A stretch of 64,000 nucleotides of DNA from Alloyangia pacifica (lineage in GTDB: Bacteria; Pseudomonadota; Alphaproteobacteria; Rhodobacterales; Rhodobacteraceae), in the NCBI RefSeq assembly GCF_900116195.1, contig NZ_FOZW01000006.1, forward strand, positions 124,001 through 188,000, given 5' to 3'. Position 1 is the stretch's first letter. Each line of letters begins with the position of its first letter. Below the pieces are notes generated by a model that saw nothing but the letters and a program-made list of their open reading frames with translations, had not been told where the DNA came from and did not search any database. Below are positions 10,171-18,864 of the stretch, in pieces. A program made the translations under genes and the position numbers.

Positions 10171-10204
10171 GCAGATGCAGCATGATGACGCCGCAATGCA
10201 GCAT
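10171..10204. promoter_or_regulatory. PhaR-like motifs upstream of scoA
   Basis: Read on the scoA strand there are two copies of ATGCTGCAT 20 bases apart; one continues as CTGCATTGCGG, the same shape as the near-site CTGCAATGCGG before phaP, and the other as CTGCATCTGC. They lie about 105-140 bases upstream of the scoA start. They are imperfect matches to CTGC-N3-GCAG, so binding by PhaR is an inference. Confidence 0.5.
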
Positions 10205-10292
10205 CACCTCCCGCCAGCGCCGCCGCAAGCCCCTTCCGCATGTCGAAAATATCCCCGCCGGAGGCGCAAGTGCACAGCCGGGAGGCATGAGA

Positions 10293-10320
10293 AGGCCCGC
10301 GCCAGGGGAGGCGCGGGCCT
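10293..10320 (-). terminator. terminator after topA
   Basis: Perfect 11-base stem AGGCCCGCGCC / GGCGCGGGCCT with a 6-base loop, 26 bases past the topA stop; the minus-strand tract after it is TTCTC, a weak T run. Confidence 0.75.
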
Positions 10321-10345
10321 ATGCCGAACTGCCAAAGGGACCCGA

Positions 10346-13036
10346 TTACTCTTCCGAGTCGGCGGCCTTCTTGGCCGGGGCCTTCTTCGCCGTGGTCTTC
10401 TTGGCGGTGGTTTTCTTCGCGGTCGTCTTCTTGGCCGCGGCCTTCTTGGGAGCAGCTTTCTTCTTGCCGGACTTCGCGGCCTTCTCGGCGATCCACTCGA
10501 GCGCCTGCTCCATGGTCACGCTCTCGGGGTCGGTGTCCTTGGGCAGGGTGGCGTTCACCTTCTCCCACTTCACGTAAGGCCCATAGCGCCCGTCGAAGAT
10601 GGCAATCTTGCCACCGTCCGGGTGATCGCCCAGTTCCTTCAGCGCCTTGGCCGCCGCACGCCCCCGCCCGCCGGGGTTGGCGCGCTTCTCGGCCAGCATC
10701 TCGACAGCACGGTTCATGCCGATCTCGAAGACATCCGCCGGGTCCTTGAGGTTCACGTAGGTCGGCTTCGCATCGTCGGGCAGCTGGTGCATGATATAGG
10801 GGCCGAAACGCCCGAAGTTGGACGACACCATGCCGCCCTCGGGATGCTCGCCCACCTCGCGCGGCAGCGACAGCAGCACCAGCGCCTTTTCCAGCGTCAT
10901 CTCGTCCTTGGACCAGCCGCGCGGCAGCGAGGCGCGCGGCGGCTTCTTGTTCTCGGGGGTCGGCTCGCCGCGCTGCACATAGGGGCCGAAGCGCCCGGCC
11001 TTGAGCCAGATCTCGTCGCCCTGATCCTCGCCCAGCAGCCGCTCGTCCCCCTCGGCCCCCTCGCCCGCGATCGGGCGGGTGTAGGTGCACTCTGGGTAAT
11101 TGCCGCAGCCGACGAAACCACCGGTGCGCGAGGTCTTCAGGTGCAGCTGGCCGGTGCCGCACTTGGGGCAGACGCGCGGGTCCGAGCCGTCTTCCCGCGG
11201 CGGGTAGAGCTGCGGCGCCAGCGCAGCGTCGAGCACGTCCAGCACCTCGGAGATGCGCAGCTCGGAGGTTTCGGAGATCGCCGCCGAGAAGTCGCGCCAG
11301 AACTTTCCGAGCAGCGCCTTCCAATCCATTTCGCCGGCCGAAACCTCGTCGAGCTCGTTCTCAAGCTCGGCGGTGAACTCGTAGCCCACGTATTTGCGGA
11401 AGAAGTTGAGCAGGAAGATCGTGACGATCCGGCCCTTGTCCTCGGGGATCAGGCGGTTCTGCTCTTTCTTGACGTACTCGCGGTCCTGGATGGTGGTGAT
11501 CACCGAGGCATAGGTCGAGGGCCGGCCGATGCCCAGCTCTTCCATGCGCTTGACCAGCGTCGCCTCGGTGTAGCGCGGCGGCGGCTGGGTGAAGCTCTGG
11601 GTGCCCAGCACGGCGCTGTTGTCCGACAGGATCGACGACACACCCGAGGCGGCGGTGGCGCGCTCGGCGGCCTTCTCGTGCTGCGCCTTCAGCCCCGATT
11701 TGGCAAAACCGGCGTTCTCACCCTGCATGATCTGCGGCAGGCGCTTGTCGTCATCATCCGCGACATCGTCGCGGCCCTCTTCGTAGATCTTCAGGAATCC
11801 GTCGAAGACGATGACCTGGCCGGTGGCGCGCAGGCCGACCTGCTGGTCGTCCGAGCCGATCTCGACGGTGGTCCGCTCGAGCTTGGCGGCCTCCATCTGA
11901 CAGGCCAGCGTCCGCTTCCAGATCAGGTCGTAGAGCTTGCGCTGGTCGTCCTCGCGCAGTTTCAGCTCCGACGCATCCTTGGTCATGTCGGTGGGGCGGA
12001 TGCACTCGTGCGCTTCCTGTGCGTTCTTGGCCTTGTTCTTGTAGATGCGCGGGCTGCCCGGCACGTATTCCTTGCCGAAACGGTCGCCGATGGCCTCACG
12101 GCAGGCGGTCACCGCCTCGGGGGCCATGTCGATGCCGTCGGTCCGCATATAGGTGATGTGCCCCGCCTCGTAGAGCCGCTGCGCCGCATTCATGCAGGCG
12201 CGCGCGCCCATGCCGAACTTGCGGCTCGCCTCCTGCTGCAGGGTCGAGGTCATGAAGGGCGCCGAAGGGTTGCGGGTGCTGGGCCGCGCCTCGACCGACA
12301 GAATTTTCAACGCGCGCTTGGAAACCGCCTGCACCGCCATCTCGGCCTGCGTGGCATTTTCCAGGTCGTAGCGGTCCAGCTTCTTGCCCGCGAGCGTGGT
12401 CAGCCGGGCCTCGAACTCCTGGCCGCGCGGGGTCGAGAGCAGCGCCTTCACCTGCCAGTATTCGCGCGGGTTGAAGGCCTCGATCTCCATCTCGCGCTCG
12501 ACGATGAGCCGAAGGCAGACCGACTGCACGCGGCCCGCCGAGCGCGCGCCCGGCAGCTTGCGCCAGAGCACCGGCGAGAGGTTGAAGCCGACGAGGTAGT
12601 CGAGCGCGCGGCGGGCGAGATAGGCCTCGACCAGCGGCGCATCGATCTCGCGCGGGTTCTTCATCGCCTCGGTGACGGCCGCCTTGGTGATCGCGTTGAA
12701 GGTCACGCGGCTGACCGCCGTATCCTTCTTGATCGAGCGGCGCTTGGTCAGCGCCTCTTTCAGGTGCCAGGAGATCGCTTCACCCTCGCGATCAGGGTCG
12801 GTCGCGAGAATGAGCGCGTTGTCGCTTTTCAGCGCCTCGGCAATCGCGGAGACGTGCTTGCGCGAGTCGTTGGCGATTTCCCATTTCATGTCGAAATCGT
12901 GCTCGGTGTCGACCGATCCGTCCTTCGGAGGCAGGTCGCGCACGTGGCCGTAGGAGGCGAGCACCGTGTAGTCGGATCCCAGATACTTGTTGATTGTCTT
13001 GGCCTTGGCCGGGGATTCGACGACGACGACGGGCAT
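10346..13036 (-). CDS. topA: DNA topoisomerase I
   Basis: Type IA topoisomerase of 896 residues that relaxes negative supercoils. TOPRIM domain at the N-terminus (VVVESPAKAKTINKYLG, then ATDPDREGEAISWHL at about 78-92); the catalytic tyrosine is Tyr296 in HITYMRTD. A single four-cysteine zinc motif (CPKCGTG...GCGNYPEC) lies near residues 625-650, followed by repeated topoisomerase C-terminal domains (GRFGPYV-type, several copies). The last 45 residues are a lysine/alanine/threonine tail of KKTTAKK repeats like histone H1, likely binding DNA non-specifically. The ribosome site is weak (AGGTC). Confidence 0.97.
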   Translation of the reverse strand: MPVVVVESPAKAKTINKYLGSDYTVLASYGHVRDLPPKDGSVDTEHDFDMKWEIANDSRKHVSAIAEALKSDNALILATDPDREGEAISWHLKEALTKRRSIKKDTAVSRVTFNAITKAAVTEAMKNPREIDAPLVEAYLARRALDYLVGFNLSPVLWRKLPGARSAGRVQSVCLRLIVEREMEIEAFNPREYWQVKALLSTPRGQEFEARLTTLAGKKLDRYDLENATQAEMAVQAVSKRALKILSVEARPSTRNPSAPFMTSTLQQEASRKFGMGARACMNAAQRLYEAGHITYMRTDGIDMAPEAVTACREAIGDRFGKEYVPGSPRIYKNKAKNAQEAHECIRPTDMTKDASELKLREDDQRKLYDLIWKRTLACQMEAAKLERTTVEIGSDDQQVGLRATGQVIVFDGFLKIYEEGRDDVADDDDKRLPQIMQGENAGFAKSGLKAQHEKAAERATAASGVSSILSDNSAVLGTQSFTQPPPRYTEATLVKRMEELGIGRPSTYASVITTIQDREYVKKEQNRLIPEDKGRIVTIFLLNFFRKYVGYEFTAELENELDEVSAGEMDWKALLGKFWRDFSAAISETSELRISEVLDVLDAALAPQLYPPREDGSDPRVCPKCGTGQLHLKTSRTGGFVGCGNYPECTYTRPIAGEGAEGDERLLGEDQGDEIWLKAGRFGPYVQRGEPTPENKKPPRASLPRGWSKDEMTLEKALVLLSLPREVGEHPEGGMVSSNFGRFGPYIMHQLPDDAKPTYVNLKDPADVFEIGMNRAVEMLAEKRANPGGRGRAAAKALKELGDHPDGGKIAIFDGRYGPYVKWEKVNATLPKDTDPESVTMEQALEWIAEKAAKSGKKKAAPKKAAAKKTTAKKTTAKKTTAKKAPAKKAADSEE

Positions 13037-13160
13037 TAATAAGACCTCATTGCAACGCTGTGCTCAAAACGGCTTGCCTGCCGCTATGGCGGCGCAACAT
13101 GTGGGACGCAAGGGGGAAATGTCAATGTGGTGCGCTCGCGAGTCGCCTTCACCACAGGGC

Positions 13161-13180
13161 GATTGCCGCGATTCCGCGCG
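13161..13180 (+). repeat. short extragenic repeat GATTGCCGCGATTCCGCGCG
   Basis: Twenty bases in the dprA-topA gap that recur with one difference at 23968-23987 after the GNAT gene. The sequence is partly self-complementary (GATT...AATC). Role unknown. Confidence 0.5.
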
Positions 13181-13190
13181 CTTGCGCTGC

Positions 13191-14369
13191 TCAGGAGCGA
13201 CGGCTGAGCAGCCCGCCGGGACGGCGTTCGAGCTGCCCCTCGAGCTCCAGGTCGGTGAGCGCCGGGGCGATCTGCGCCACCGTACTGCCGAGGTCGCGGA
13301 TCACCTGATCCTCGGCGACCGGCACCGGTCCGAGACGGTCGAGGATGCGCTGGTGCAGCGCCAGCGTCTCGGAGCGGCTGCGGCGCTCGGGCGGTGGCGG
13401 CGGCACCTCCACGATGGCGTCCGGAGCGGCGTGCGATGCGTCGATGGGGTGCAGTGGGGCCAGCGCCTCGATCACGTCCTCGGCATGGCGCACCAGACGC
13501 GCGCCGTCGCGCAGCAAAAGGTTGCATCCCCCCGCCCGCCCGTCGAGCGGGTGACCGGGCACGGCCATGACCTCGCGACCCTGGTCGAGCGCGCAGCGCG
13601 CGGTGATCAGCGAGCCCGACTTCACCGCCGCCTCGACCACCACCACGCCCTGCGCCATTCCCGAGACGATGCGATTGCGGGTCGGAAAATGCCGGGCCTG
13701 CGGCTGCACGCCCGGGGGCTGTTCCGACAGCAGCGCGCCCTGGTCCCGCAACTTGGCGGCGAGCAGGGCATTTTCCTTGGGGTAGACCACGTCGACCCCG
13801 CCAGCCATGACCGCCGCAGTGCCGCCCGCCGCACCAACCTCCGCTCCAGCCTCCAGCGCCGCGCGATGCGCCTCTGCATCAATGCCGCGTGCCAGGCCGG
13901 AGACCACCAGCCAGCCCGCTTCGGCGAGGCCGCGGGCCAGCAATCGCGCCGTGCGTGCGCCGAGTGAAGAAGCATTGCGCGCGCCGACAAGGGCGACCGC
14001 CGGGCGGCGCATCAACGCGCCTTGCCCGATCATCCAGAGCATGGGCGGCGCGTCTTCGAGTTCCCTGAGTCCCGGCGGATAGTCGGGACCGCCGTGAAAG
14101 AGCAACCTTGCCCCGGCGCGGGCACCCGCCTCCATCTCCGCATGCACCACGCCCTCGGGGCAGACCCTGTACCCCTCGACCCCGGCACGCGCCGCCACCT
14201 CGGGCAAGGCGGCCAATCCGCCTGCGGCCGAGCCGTGTTCCGACAGCAGTCGCCAGAAGGTCGTCGGCCCGACACGGCGCGAGCGCAAGAGACGGAGCCA
14301 ATCCAGCCGGTCGGCTTCCGTGGTGGGTGGGAGTGGGGGGTGTTTGGAAGTCTGTCCTGGCCCGGTCAT
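13191..14369 (-). CDS. dprA: DNA-processing protein DprA
   Basis: DprA/Smf of 392 residues; in naturally transformable bacteria it protects incoming single-stranded DNA and loads RecA. An N-terminal helix-hairpin-like region (RLDWLRLLRSRRVGP), the Rossmann core with VALVGARNASSLG and WLVVSGLARGIDAEAHRAAL, GGVDVVYPKEN, and FPTRNRIVSG, plus a C-terminal winged-helix-like part (ILDRLGPVPVAEDQVIRDLG) are all present. Start chosen at ATG 14369 behind a purine-rich AGGCGGG; a TTG at 14420 would add 17 residues. Same strand as topA, 154 bases upstream, the frequent dprA-topA order. Confidence 0.93.
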   Translation of the reverse strand: MTGPGQTSKHPPLPPTTEADRLDWLRLLRSRRVGPTTFWRLLSEHGSAAGGLAALPEVAARAGVEGYRVCPEGVVHAEMEAGARAGARLLFHGGPDYPPGLRELEDAPPMLWMIGQGALMRRPAVALVGARNASSLGARTARLLARGLAEAGWLVVSGLARGIDAEAHRAALEAGAEVGAAGGTAAVMAGGVDVVYPKENALLAAKLRDQGALLSEQPPGVQPQARHFPTRNRIVSGMAQGVVVVEAAVKSGSLITARCALDQGREVMAVPGHPLDGRAGGCNLLLRDGARLVRHAEDVIEALAPLHPIDASHAAPDAIVEVPPPPPERRSRSETLALHQRILDRLGPVPVAEDQVIRDLGSTVAQIAPALTDLELEGQLERRPGGLLSRRS

Positions 14370-14450
14370 CCTGATCCCGCCTCTTGCAGGATCCTCTCTA
14401 CCCCAAGACTGGTTAAGCAAGCATGAAGCGCACAGCGCCCCCGCTCTGTC

Positions 14451-14501
14451 CTTCTTCTCTTCGCAAATACGCCGGGGAGCGCGAGGGGCAGCGCCCCTCG
14501 C
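14451..14501 (+). repeat. extragenic repeat copy 2 with GC hairpin
   Basis: Core CTTCTTCTCTTC then GCAAATACGCCGGGG at 14451-14477, followed at 14481-14501 by a 9-base hairpin (GCGAGGGGC / GCCCCTCGC, loop AGC). Lies in the 118-base gap between tldD and dprA, both transcribed leftward, so the element is read in its reverse sense. Confidence 0.85.
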
Positions 14502-14538
14502 TTCTTCCGGTGCGACGACCGCGCCGCGACTGGCAGCC

Positions 14539-15960
14539 TCAGCTGCCGGCGCCGCCCACGGTCAGGCCTCCGATCATCACCGTCGGCTGGCCGACGCCCA
14601 CCGGAACCCATTGCCCCTGCTTGCCGCAGTTGCCCATCCCCGGATCCAGCGCCATGTCATTGCCGAGCGCCCGCACGTGCTGCAGCGCCGTGGCACCGTC
14701 GCCAATCAACGTGGCCCCCTTCACCGGCGCGCCGACCTTGCCGTTCTTCACCCGGTAGGCCTCGGTGCAGGAGAAGACGAACTTGCCGTTGGTGATGTCC
14801 ACCTGGCCGCCGCCGAAGCCCACGGCCCAGATGCCGTCCTTGAGATCCGCGACGATGTCCTGCGGGTCGGCGTCGCCGCCCTCCATGATCGTATTGGTCA
14901 TCCGCGGCATCGGCGCATGGGCATAGCTCTCGCGGCGGCCGTTGCCGGTGGCCTCGACGCCCATCAGCCGGGCGTTCTGCCGGTCCTGCATGTAGCCCAC
15001 GAGAATGCCGTCCTCGATCAGCACGTTGCGCGCCGAGGGCGTGCCCTCGTCGTCCACCGAGATCGAGCCGCGGCGGTCGGGCATTGTGCCGTCATCGACC
15101 ACGGTGACCCCGGGCGCGGCGACGCGCTGCCCCATGAGCCCCGCGAAGGCCGAGCTGCCCTTGCGGTTGAAATCGCCCTCGAGCCCGTGGCCCACCGCCT
15201 CGTGCAGCAGGATGCCCGGCCAGCCCGGTCCGAGCACGATGTCCATGACCCCCGCCGGCGCATCCTCGGCCCGCAAGTTGACCAGCGCCACGCGCAGCGC
15301 CTCGCGCGCCTGCCCCTGCCACGACGACGGCTCCAGCAGCCCGTCCAGCAGGTAGCGCCCGCCGCCCGAGGCGGCGCCTTGCTCGCGGCGGCCGTTTTCC
15401 TCGACGATGACGCTCACCGTGACGCGGGTCATCGGTCGCACGTCCGACACCAGCCCGCCCTCGGGGCGCAGGATTGCGACCTCCTGGCAGGAGGCGGCAA
15501 TCGTGGCGGTCACCTGCACCACGCGCGGATCGAGATCGCGGGCGAAGGCGTCGATCTCGCGCAGGGTCTCGAGCTTCACCGAGAAGCTGTGCCCGGCGAT
15601 CGGATCGGCATCGGTGTAGAGCTTGCGGTTGGTGCCCGCGGGCGGAGGGGCGAGCACGCCGCCGCCATCGCCGACCGCGAGCCGCGCGGTCTCGACGGCG
15701 CGAGAGATGGCCTGCTCGGAGATCTCTGTGGAATGGGCGTAGCCCGCCACCTCGCCGCGCACCGCGCGCAGGCCGAAGCCCTCGGAGGCGTCGTAGCTGG
15801 CGGTCCTGATTCGCCCGTCGTCGAGCACCAGCGCCTCGCCCCTGCGTCTTTCGAGGAACAACTCGCCGTCATCCGCCCCCGCGACAGCATTACGCAGCTG
15901 CCCCAGCGTGCGGTCCAGATCGAGGGCGGTTTCAAAGGGCCGGAAGGGGCTTTCGCTCAT
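14539..15960 (-). CDS. tldD: metalloprotease TldD
   Basis: Modulator-of-gyrase family peptidase of 473 residues, working with TldE (not in this window) to degrade unfolded peptides and mature ribosomal or bacteriocin-like peptides. The metal-binding motif HEAVGHGLEGD (HExxxH) is near residues 253-263. C-terminal GNCGKQGQWVPVGVGQPT region is typical. ATG at 15960 with an AGGACA site 6 bases upstream. Divergent from ctaC; a perfect FNR box lies only 19-32 bases before its start codon, so anaerobic control of tldD is possible. Confidence 0.96.
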   Translation of the reverse strand: MSESPFRPFETALDLDRTLGQLRNAVAGADDGELFLERRRGEALVLDDGRIRTASYDASEGFGLRAVRGEVAGYAHSTEISEQAISRAVETARLAVGDGGGVLAPPPAGTNRKLYTDADPIAGHSFSVKLETLREIDAFARDLDPRVVQVTATIAASCQEVAILRPEGGLVSDVRPMTRVTVSVIVEENGRREQGAASGGGRYLLDGLLEPSSWQGQAREALRVALVNLRAEDAPAGVMDIVLGPGWPGILLHEAVGHGLEGDFNRKGSSAFAGLMGQRVAAPGVTVVDDGTMPDRRGSISVDDEGTPSARNVLIEDGILVGYMQDRQNARLMGVEATGNGRRESYAHAPMPRMTNTIMEGGDADPQDIVADLKDGIWAVGFGGGQVDITNGKFVFSCTEAYRVKNGKVGAPVKGATLIGDGATALQHVRALGNDMALDPGMGNCGKQGQWVPVGVGQPTVMIGGLTVGGAGS

Positions 15961-15978
15961 GTCATTGTCCTTTTAGAT

Positions 15979-15992
15979 TTGATCTGGATCAA
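15979..15992. promoter_or_regulatory. FNR/FnrL box TTGATCTGGATCAA
   Basis: Exact match to the FNR consensus TTGAT-N4-ATCAA in the divergent tldD/ctaC region. It is 19 bases from the tldD start and 156 bases from the ctaC start. FnrL in Rhodobacteraceae regulates oxidases by oxygen. Being so close to tldD it would more likely block tldD; an effect on ctaC is also plausible. Confidence 0.75.
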
Positions 15993-16147
15993 AAAAGTGC
16001 GCTTTTGCCGCAAGCGTTCATCTTTATTTGATGGGCGCAATGTGCTTTTTAAAGTCCACAACAACAGGGAGGAGGCTCTTCGGGCGGCGGCTCGGGGGAT
16101 GAATCCTCCTGTCCGCAGAGAAGAATGACAACCGGATCAGGTGATAC

Positions 16148-17053
16148 ATGCGTAAACTTTCGATGCTGAAGGGCCTCGCGACCGGCACCCTCGCCGCAGC
16201 TCTCGCCGCTGTGCAGGCAGCGCCCGCCCTGGCGCAGGATTCGCTGGAACTTGTCGGCCACCCGAAGGCGGGCGGGACCGGCTTCCAGCCCGCCTCGACC
16301 GAGCTGGCGCGCGACCTGCAATGGCTCGACGGGATGCTGCTCGTGATCATCACCGCGATCTGTATCCTCGTTATCGCGCTGCTCGCCTTCGCAGTGCTGC
16401 GTTTCAACAGCAAGTCCAATCCGAACCCAAAGAGCTTCACCCACAACTCCCCGCTGGAGATCGCCTGGACCCTGGGTCCGATCGTGATCCTCGTGGTGAT
16501 CGGTGCCTTCTCGCTGCCGGTCCTGTTCAAGCAGCAGGAAATCCCCGAGGGCGACGTGGTCATCAAGGTGACTGGCTACCAGTGGTACTGGGGCTATGAA
16601 TACGTCGGCACCGACCTTGGCTACGAAGGCTACATGATCGGCGCACCCGCCACCGGTGGCGACAACCGCATGAACCCCGAGGTCTCTGCCCAACTGCAGG
16701 AAGCCGGCTACAGCGACAGCGAGTTCCTGCTCGCCACCGACAGCGCCGTGGTCGTGCCCGTCGGCAAAACCGTGGTCATGCAGGTGACCGGGGCCGACGT
16801 GATCCACTCCTGGACCATCCCGGCCTTCGGCGTGAAGCAGGACGCCGTCCCCGGCCGTATCGCCGAGCTTTGGTTCAAGCCCGAGCGCGAAGGCGTGTTC
16901 TTCGGCCAGTGCTCGGAGCTTTGCGGCATCAGCCACGCCTACATGCCGATCACCGTCAAGGTGGTCAGCCAGGAGGTCTATGACGCCTGGCTCGCCGCCT
17001 CGCAGGACGAGGGCGGCTACGTCGACGTGCGCCAGTTCCTGGCGGCGTCCTAA
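16148..17053 (+). CDS. ctaC: cytochrome c oxidase subunit II
   Basis: Subunit II (301 residues) of the aa3 terminal oxidase, taking electrons from cytochrome c at a binuclear CuA centre on the periplasmic side. Signal peptide of about 29 residues ending APALAQD, two transmembrane helices (about 60-85 and 105-130), the aromatic WYWGYEY patch, then the CuA ligands: His in VIHSWTIP and CSELCGISHAYM (two Cys, Glu, His, Met). ATG 16148 is preceded by a weak site (TCAGG). First gene of the ctaC-ctaB-orf-ctaG-ctaE cluster; subunit I (ctaD) is not here, as is common in this family. Confidence 0.97.
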   Translation: MRKLSMLKGLATGTLAAALAAVQAAPALAQDSLELVGHPKAGGTGFQPASTELARDLQWLDGMLLVIITAICILVIALLAFAVLRFNSKSNPNPKSFTHNSPLEIAWTLGPIVILVVIGAFSLPVLFKQQEIPEGDVVIKVTGYQWYWGYEYVGTDLGYEGYMIGAPATGGDNRMNPEVSAQLQEAGYSDSEFLLATDSAVVVPVGKTVVMQVTGADVIHSWTIPAFGVKQDAVPGRIAELWFKPEREGVFFGQCSELCGISHAYMPITVKVVSQEVYDAWLAASQDEGGYVDVRQFLAAS

Positions 17054-17120
17054 CCCTTTGCAACAAGGCGACGCGCCCCGAGGAGGAGGGCGCGCCGCCA
17101 AGACCTGAATCGAGACCAAG

Positions 17121-18083
17121 ATGAGCGACCTCACCACCAACACGGCAGCTCCCGCCGCCCGCGCGTCCGAGTACGACGCGCAGTTCGGCGACTATTTCGC
17201 CCTGCTCAAGCCGCGCGTCATGACGCTGGTGGTGTTCACCGCCTTCGTCGGCCTGCTGGCCGCCCCGGTCCCGGTTCATCCTTTCGTCGGCTTCTGCGCG
17301 ATCCTCTTCATCGCCGTCGGCGGCGGCGCCTCGGGGGCGCTGAACATGTGGTGGGACGCCGACATCGACGCGGTGATGAAACGCACCGCGAAGCGCCCGA
17401 TTCCCTCGGGCCGCGTGCAGCCCGGAGAGGCGCTGGCCCTCGGCCTCGCGCTCTCGGGATTCTCCTGCGTCTTCCTCGCGCTCGCGACCAACGTGCTGGC
17501 CGGCGGTCTGCTGGCCTTCACCATCTTCTTCTACGTGGTGATCTACACCATGTGGCTGAAGCGCTCGACGCCGCAGAACATCGTCATCGGCGGTGCCGCG
17601 GGCGCCTTCCCTCCGATGATCGGCTGGGCCGCCGCGACCGGATCGGTCAGCGTCGAGGCCGTGCTGATGTTCTGCCTGACCTTCATGTGGACGCCGCCGC
17701 ACTTCTGGGCGCTCGCACTCTTCATGCGCTCGGATTACGACGACGCGGACGTGCCGATGCTGACCGTGACCCACGGCCGCCGCTCGACCCGCAAGCACAT
17801 CCTCGTCTACACCATCCTGCTGGCGGCGCTGGCCATCGGCACCGGCTTCACCTCGGTGGGCGGGCCGATCTACCTCGCCGTGGCGCTGGTGCTGAACGCG
17901 CTCTTCCTCAAGGGCGCCTGGGACATCTTCCGCCGCGACGAGACCATGTCGGAAGCGGACAACTTCAAGACCGAAAAGAGCTTCTTCAAGCTCTCGCTGC
18001 TCTACCTCTTCGCCCACTTCGGCGCGATCCTGGTGGAAGCGGGGCTGGCCCGTTTCGGCATCGACCTTCTGGGAGCCTGGTAA
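17121..18083 (+). CDS. ctaB: protoheme IX farnesyltransferase (heme O synthase)
   Basis: Membrane prenyltransferase of 320 residues that adds a farnesyl group to heme b, the first step towards heme A for the aa3 oxidase. The first aspartate-rich motif [15 protein letters not shown] with RPIPSG (about 75-95) and the second motif [15 protein letters not shown] (about 206-220) are intact; eight or nine hydrophobic segments. It starts 67 bases after ctaC; its stop overlaps the next small gene (TAATG). Confidence 0.97.
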   Translation: MSDLTTNTAAPAARASEYDAQFGDYFALLKPRVMTLVVFTAFVGLLAAPVPVHPFVGFCAILFIAVGGGASGALNMWWDADIDAVMKRTAKRPIPSGRVQPGEALALGLALSGFSCVFLALATNVLAGGLLAFTIFFYVVIYTMWLKRSTPQNIVIGGAAGAFPPMIGWAAATGSVSVEAVLMFCLTFMWTPPHFWALALFMRSDYDDADVPMLTVTHGRRSTRKHILVYTILLAALAIGTGFTSVGGPIYLAVALVLNALFLKGAWDIFRRDETMSEADNFKTEKSFFKLSLLYLFAHFGAILVEAGLARFGIDLLGAW

Positions 18084-18265
18084 TGGGCATCGCGCACGAG
18101 CATGAACTGCATCAGCGCCGCCGTGGCCGCAATATCGGCGTGGGGCTGACCCTGGCCGCCTTCATCGCCATCGTCTTCGGGCTGACCATCGTCAAGATCG
18201 GCTCGGGCGACTTCTCGTCCGCAACCGCGCCCCAGGGCGCAGGCGAGGTGCAGAGTGGCAACTAA
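18083..18265 (+). CDS. 60-residue single-span membrane protein in the oxidase assembly cluster
   Basis: Small gene whose ATG overlaps the ctaB stop (TAATG) and whose 3' end overlaps ctaG by 11 bases, so it is embedded in the operon by translational coupling. The product is hydrophilic and basic at the N-terminus (HQRRRGRN), has one transmembrane helix (about residues 20-40) and a short polar tail. Its length and topology resemble the unnamed small orf found between ctaB and ctaG in relatives; a helper role in heme or copper delivery to subunit I is inferred from position only. Confidence 0.85.
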   Translation: MGIAHEHELHQRRRGRNIGVGLTLAAFIAIVFGLTIVKIGSGDFSSATAPQGAGEVQSGN

Positions 18266-18839
18266 GGGGACGACGAAAACCCTCTGGTCGCTGATCGGCG
18301 TGGTGGTCTTCATGGGCGCCATGGCCTGGGCAGCGGTGCCCTTCTACAACTGGTTCTGCCGGGTCACCGGCTATGGCGGCACCACCAATGTCGCGGCGGG
18401 CGAATCCTCGCAGATCCTCGATCAGACCATCAAGATCCGCTTCGATGCCTCGAAGGACCGCGGCTTCCCCTGGGAATTCAAGCCGATGCAGACCGAGATG
18501 ACACTGCGCATTGGCGAAGACGGCCTGGCCTTCTACGAGGCCTACAACCCGACCGACCGACCGATCGCCGGTCAGGCCGCCTACAACGTGGCCCCCTATG
18601 ACGCCGGGGCCTATTTCAGCAAGATCGAATGCTTCTGCTTCACCGAGCAGGTGCTGATGCCCGGCGAGCGGGTGGAAATGCCCGTGAGCTTCTACGTCGA
18701 CCCCGAGATCGTCAACGATCCCGACGCGAAGTTCGCCAAGCACATCACGCTGAGCTACACATTCTACGAGATCGACCTGCCAGAGGAGACGCAGGCCGCT
18801 CTCGCCAAGGAAGAAGCGGACACGAGCTCCGTGAACTGA
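18255..18839 (+). CDS. ctaG: cytochrome c oxidase assembly protein CtaG (Cox11)
   Basis: Copper chaperone of 194 residues that inserts the CuB ion into oxidase subunit I. One N-terminal membrane helix (about 12-32), then a periplasmic immunoglobulin-like domain with the copper-binding CFCFTEQ motif near residues 130-136. GTG start at 18255 inside the end of the preceding small gene, with an AGGCGAGG stretch upstream. Followed by ctaE after 25 bases. Confidence 0.96.
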   Translation: MATKGTTKTLWSLIGVVVFMGAMAWAAVPFYNWFCRVTGYGGTTNVAAGESSQILDQTIKIRFDASKDRGFPWEFKPMQTEMTLRIGEDGLAFYEAYNPTDRPIAGQAAYNVAPYDAGAYFSKIECFCFTEQVLMPGERVEMPVSFYVDPEIVNDPDAKFAKHITLSYTFYEIDLPEETQAALAKEEADTSSVN

Positions 18840-18864
18840 CCGCCTGACCAACGAGGGAAACGAG

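Noticed and set aside
9851-13039. Long open frame on the plus strand opposite topA
   Set aside because: It is the complementary frame of a clear high-GC topA gene; its translation is low-complexity Arg/Gly/Leu text with no domain.
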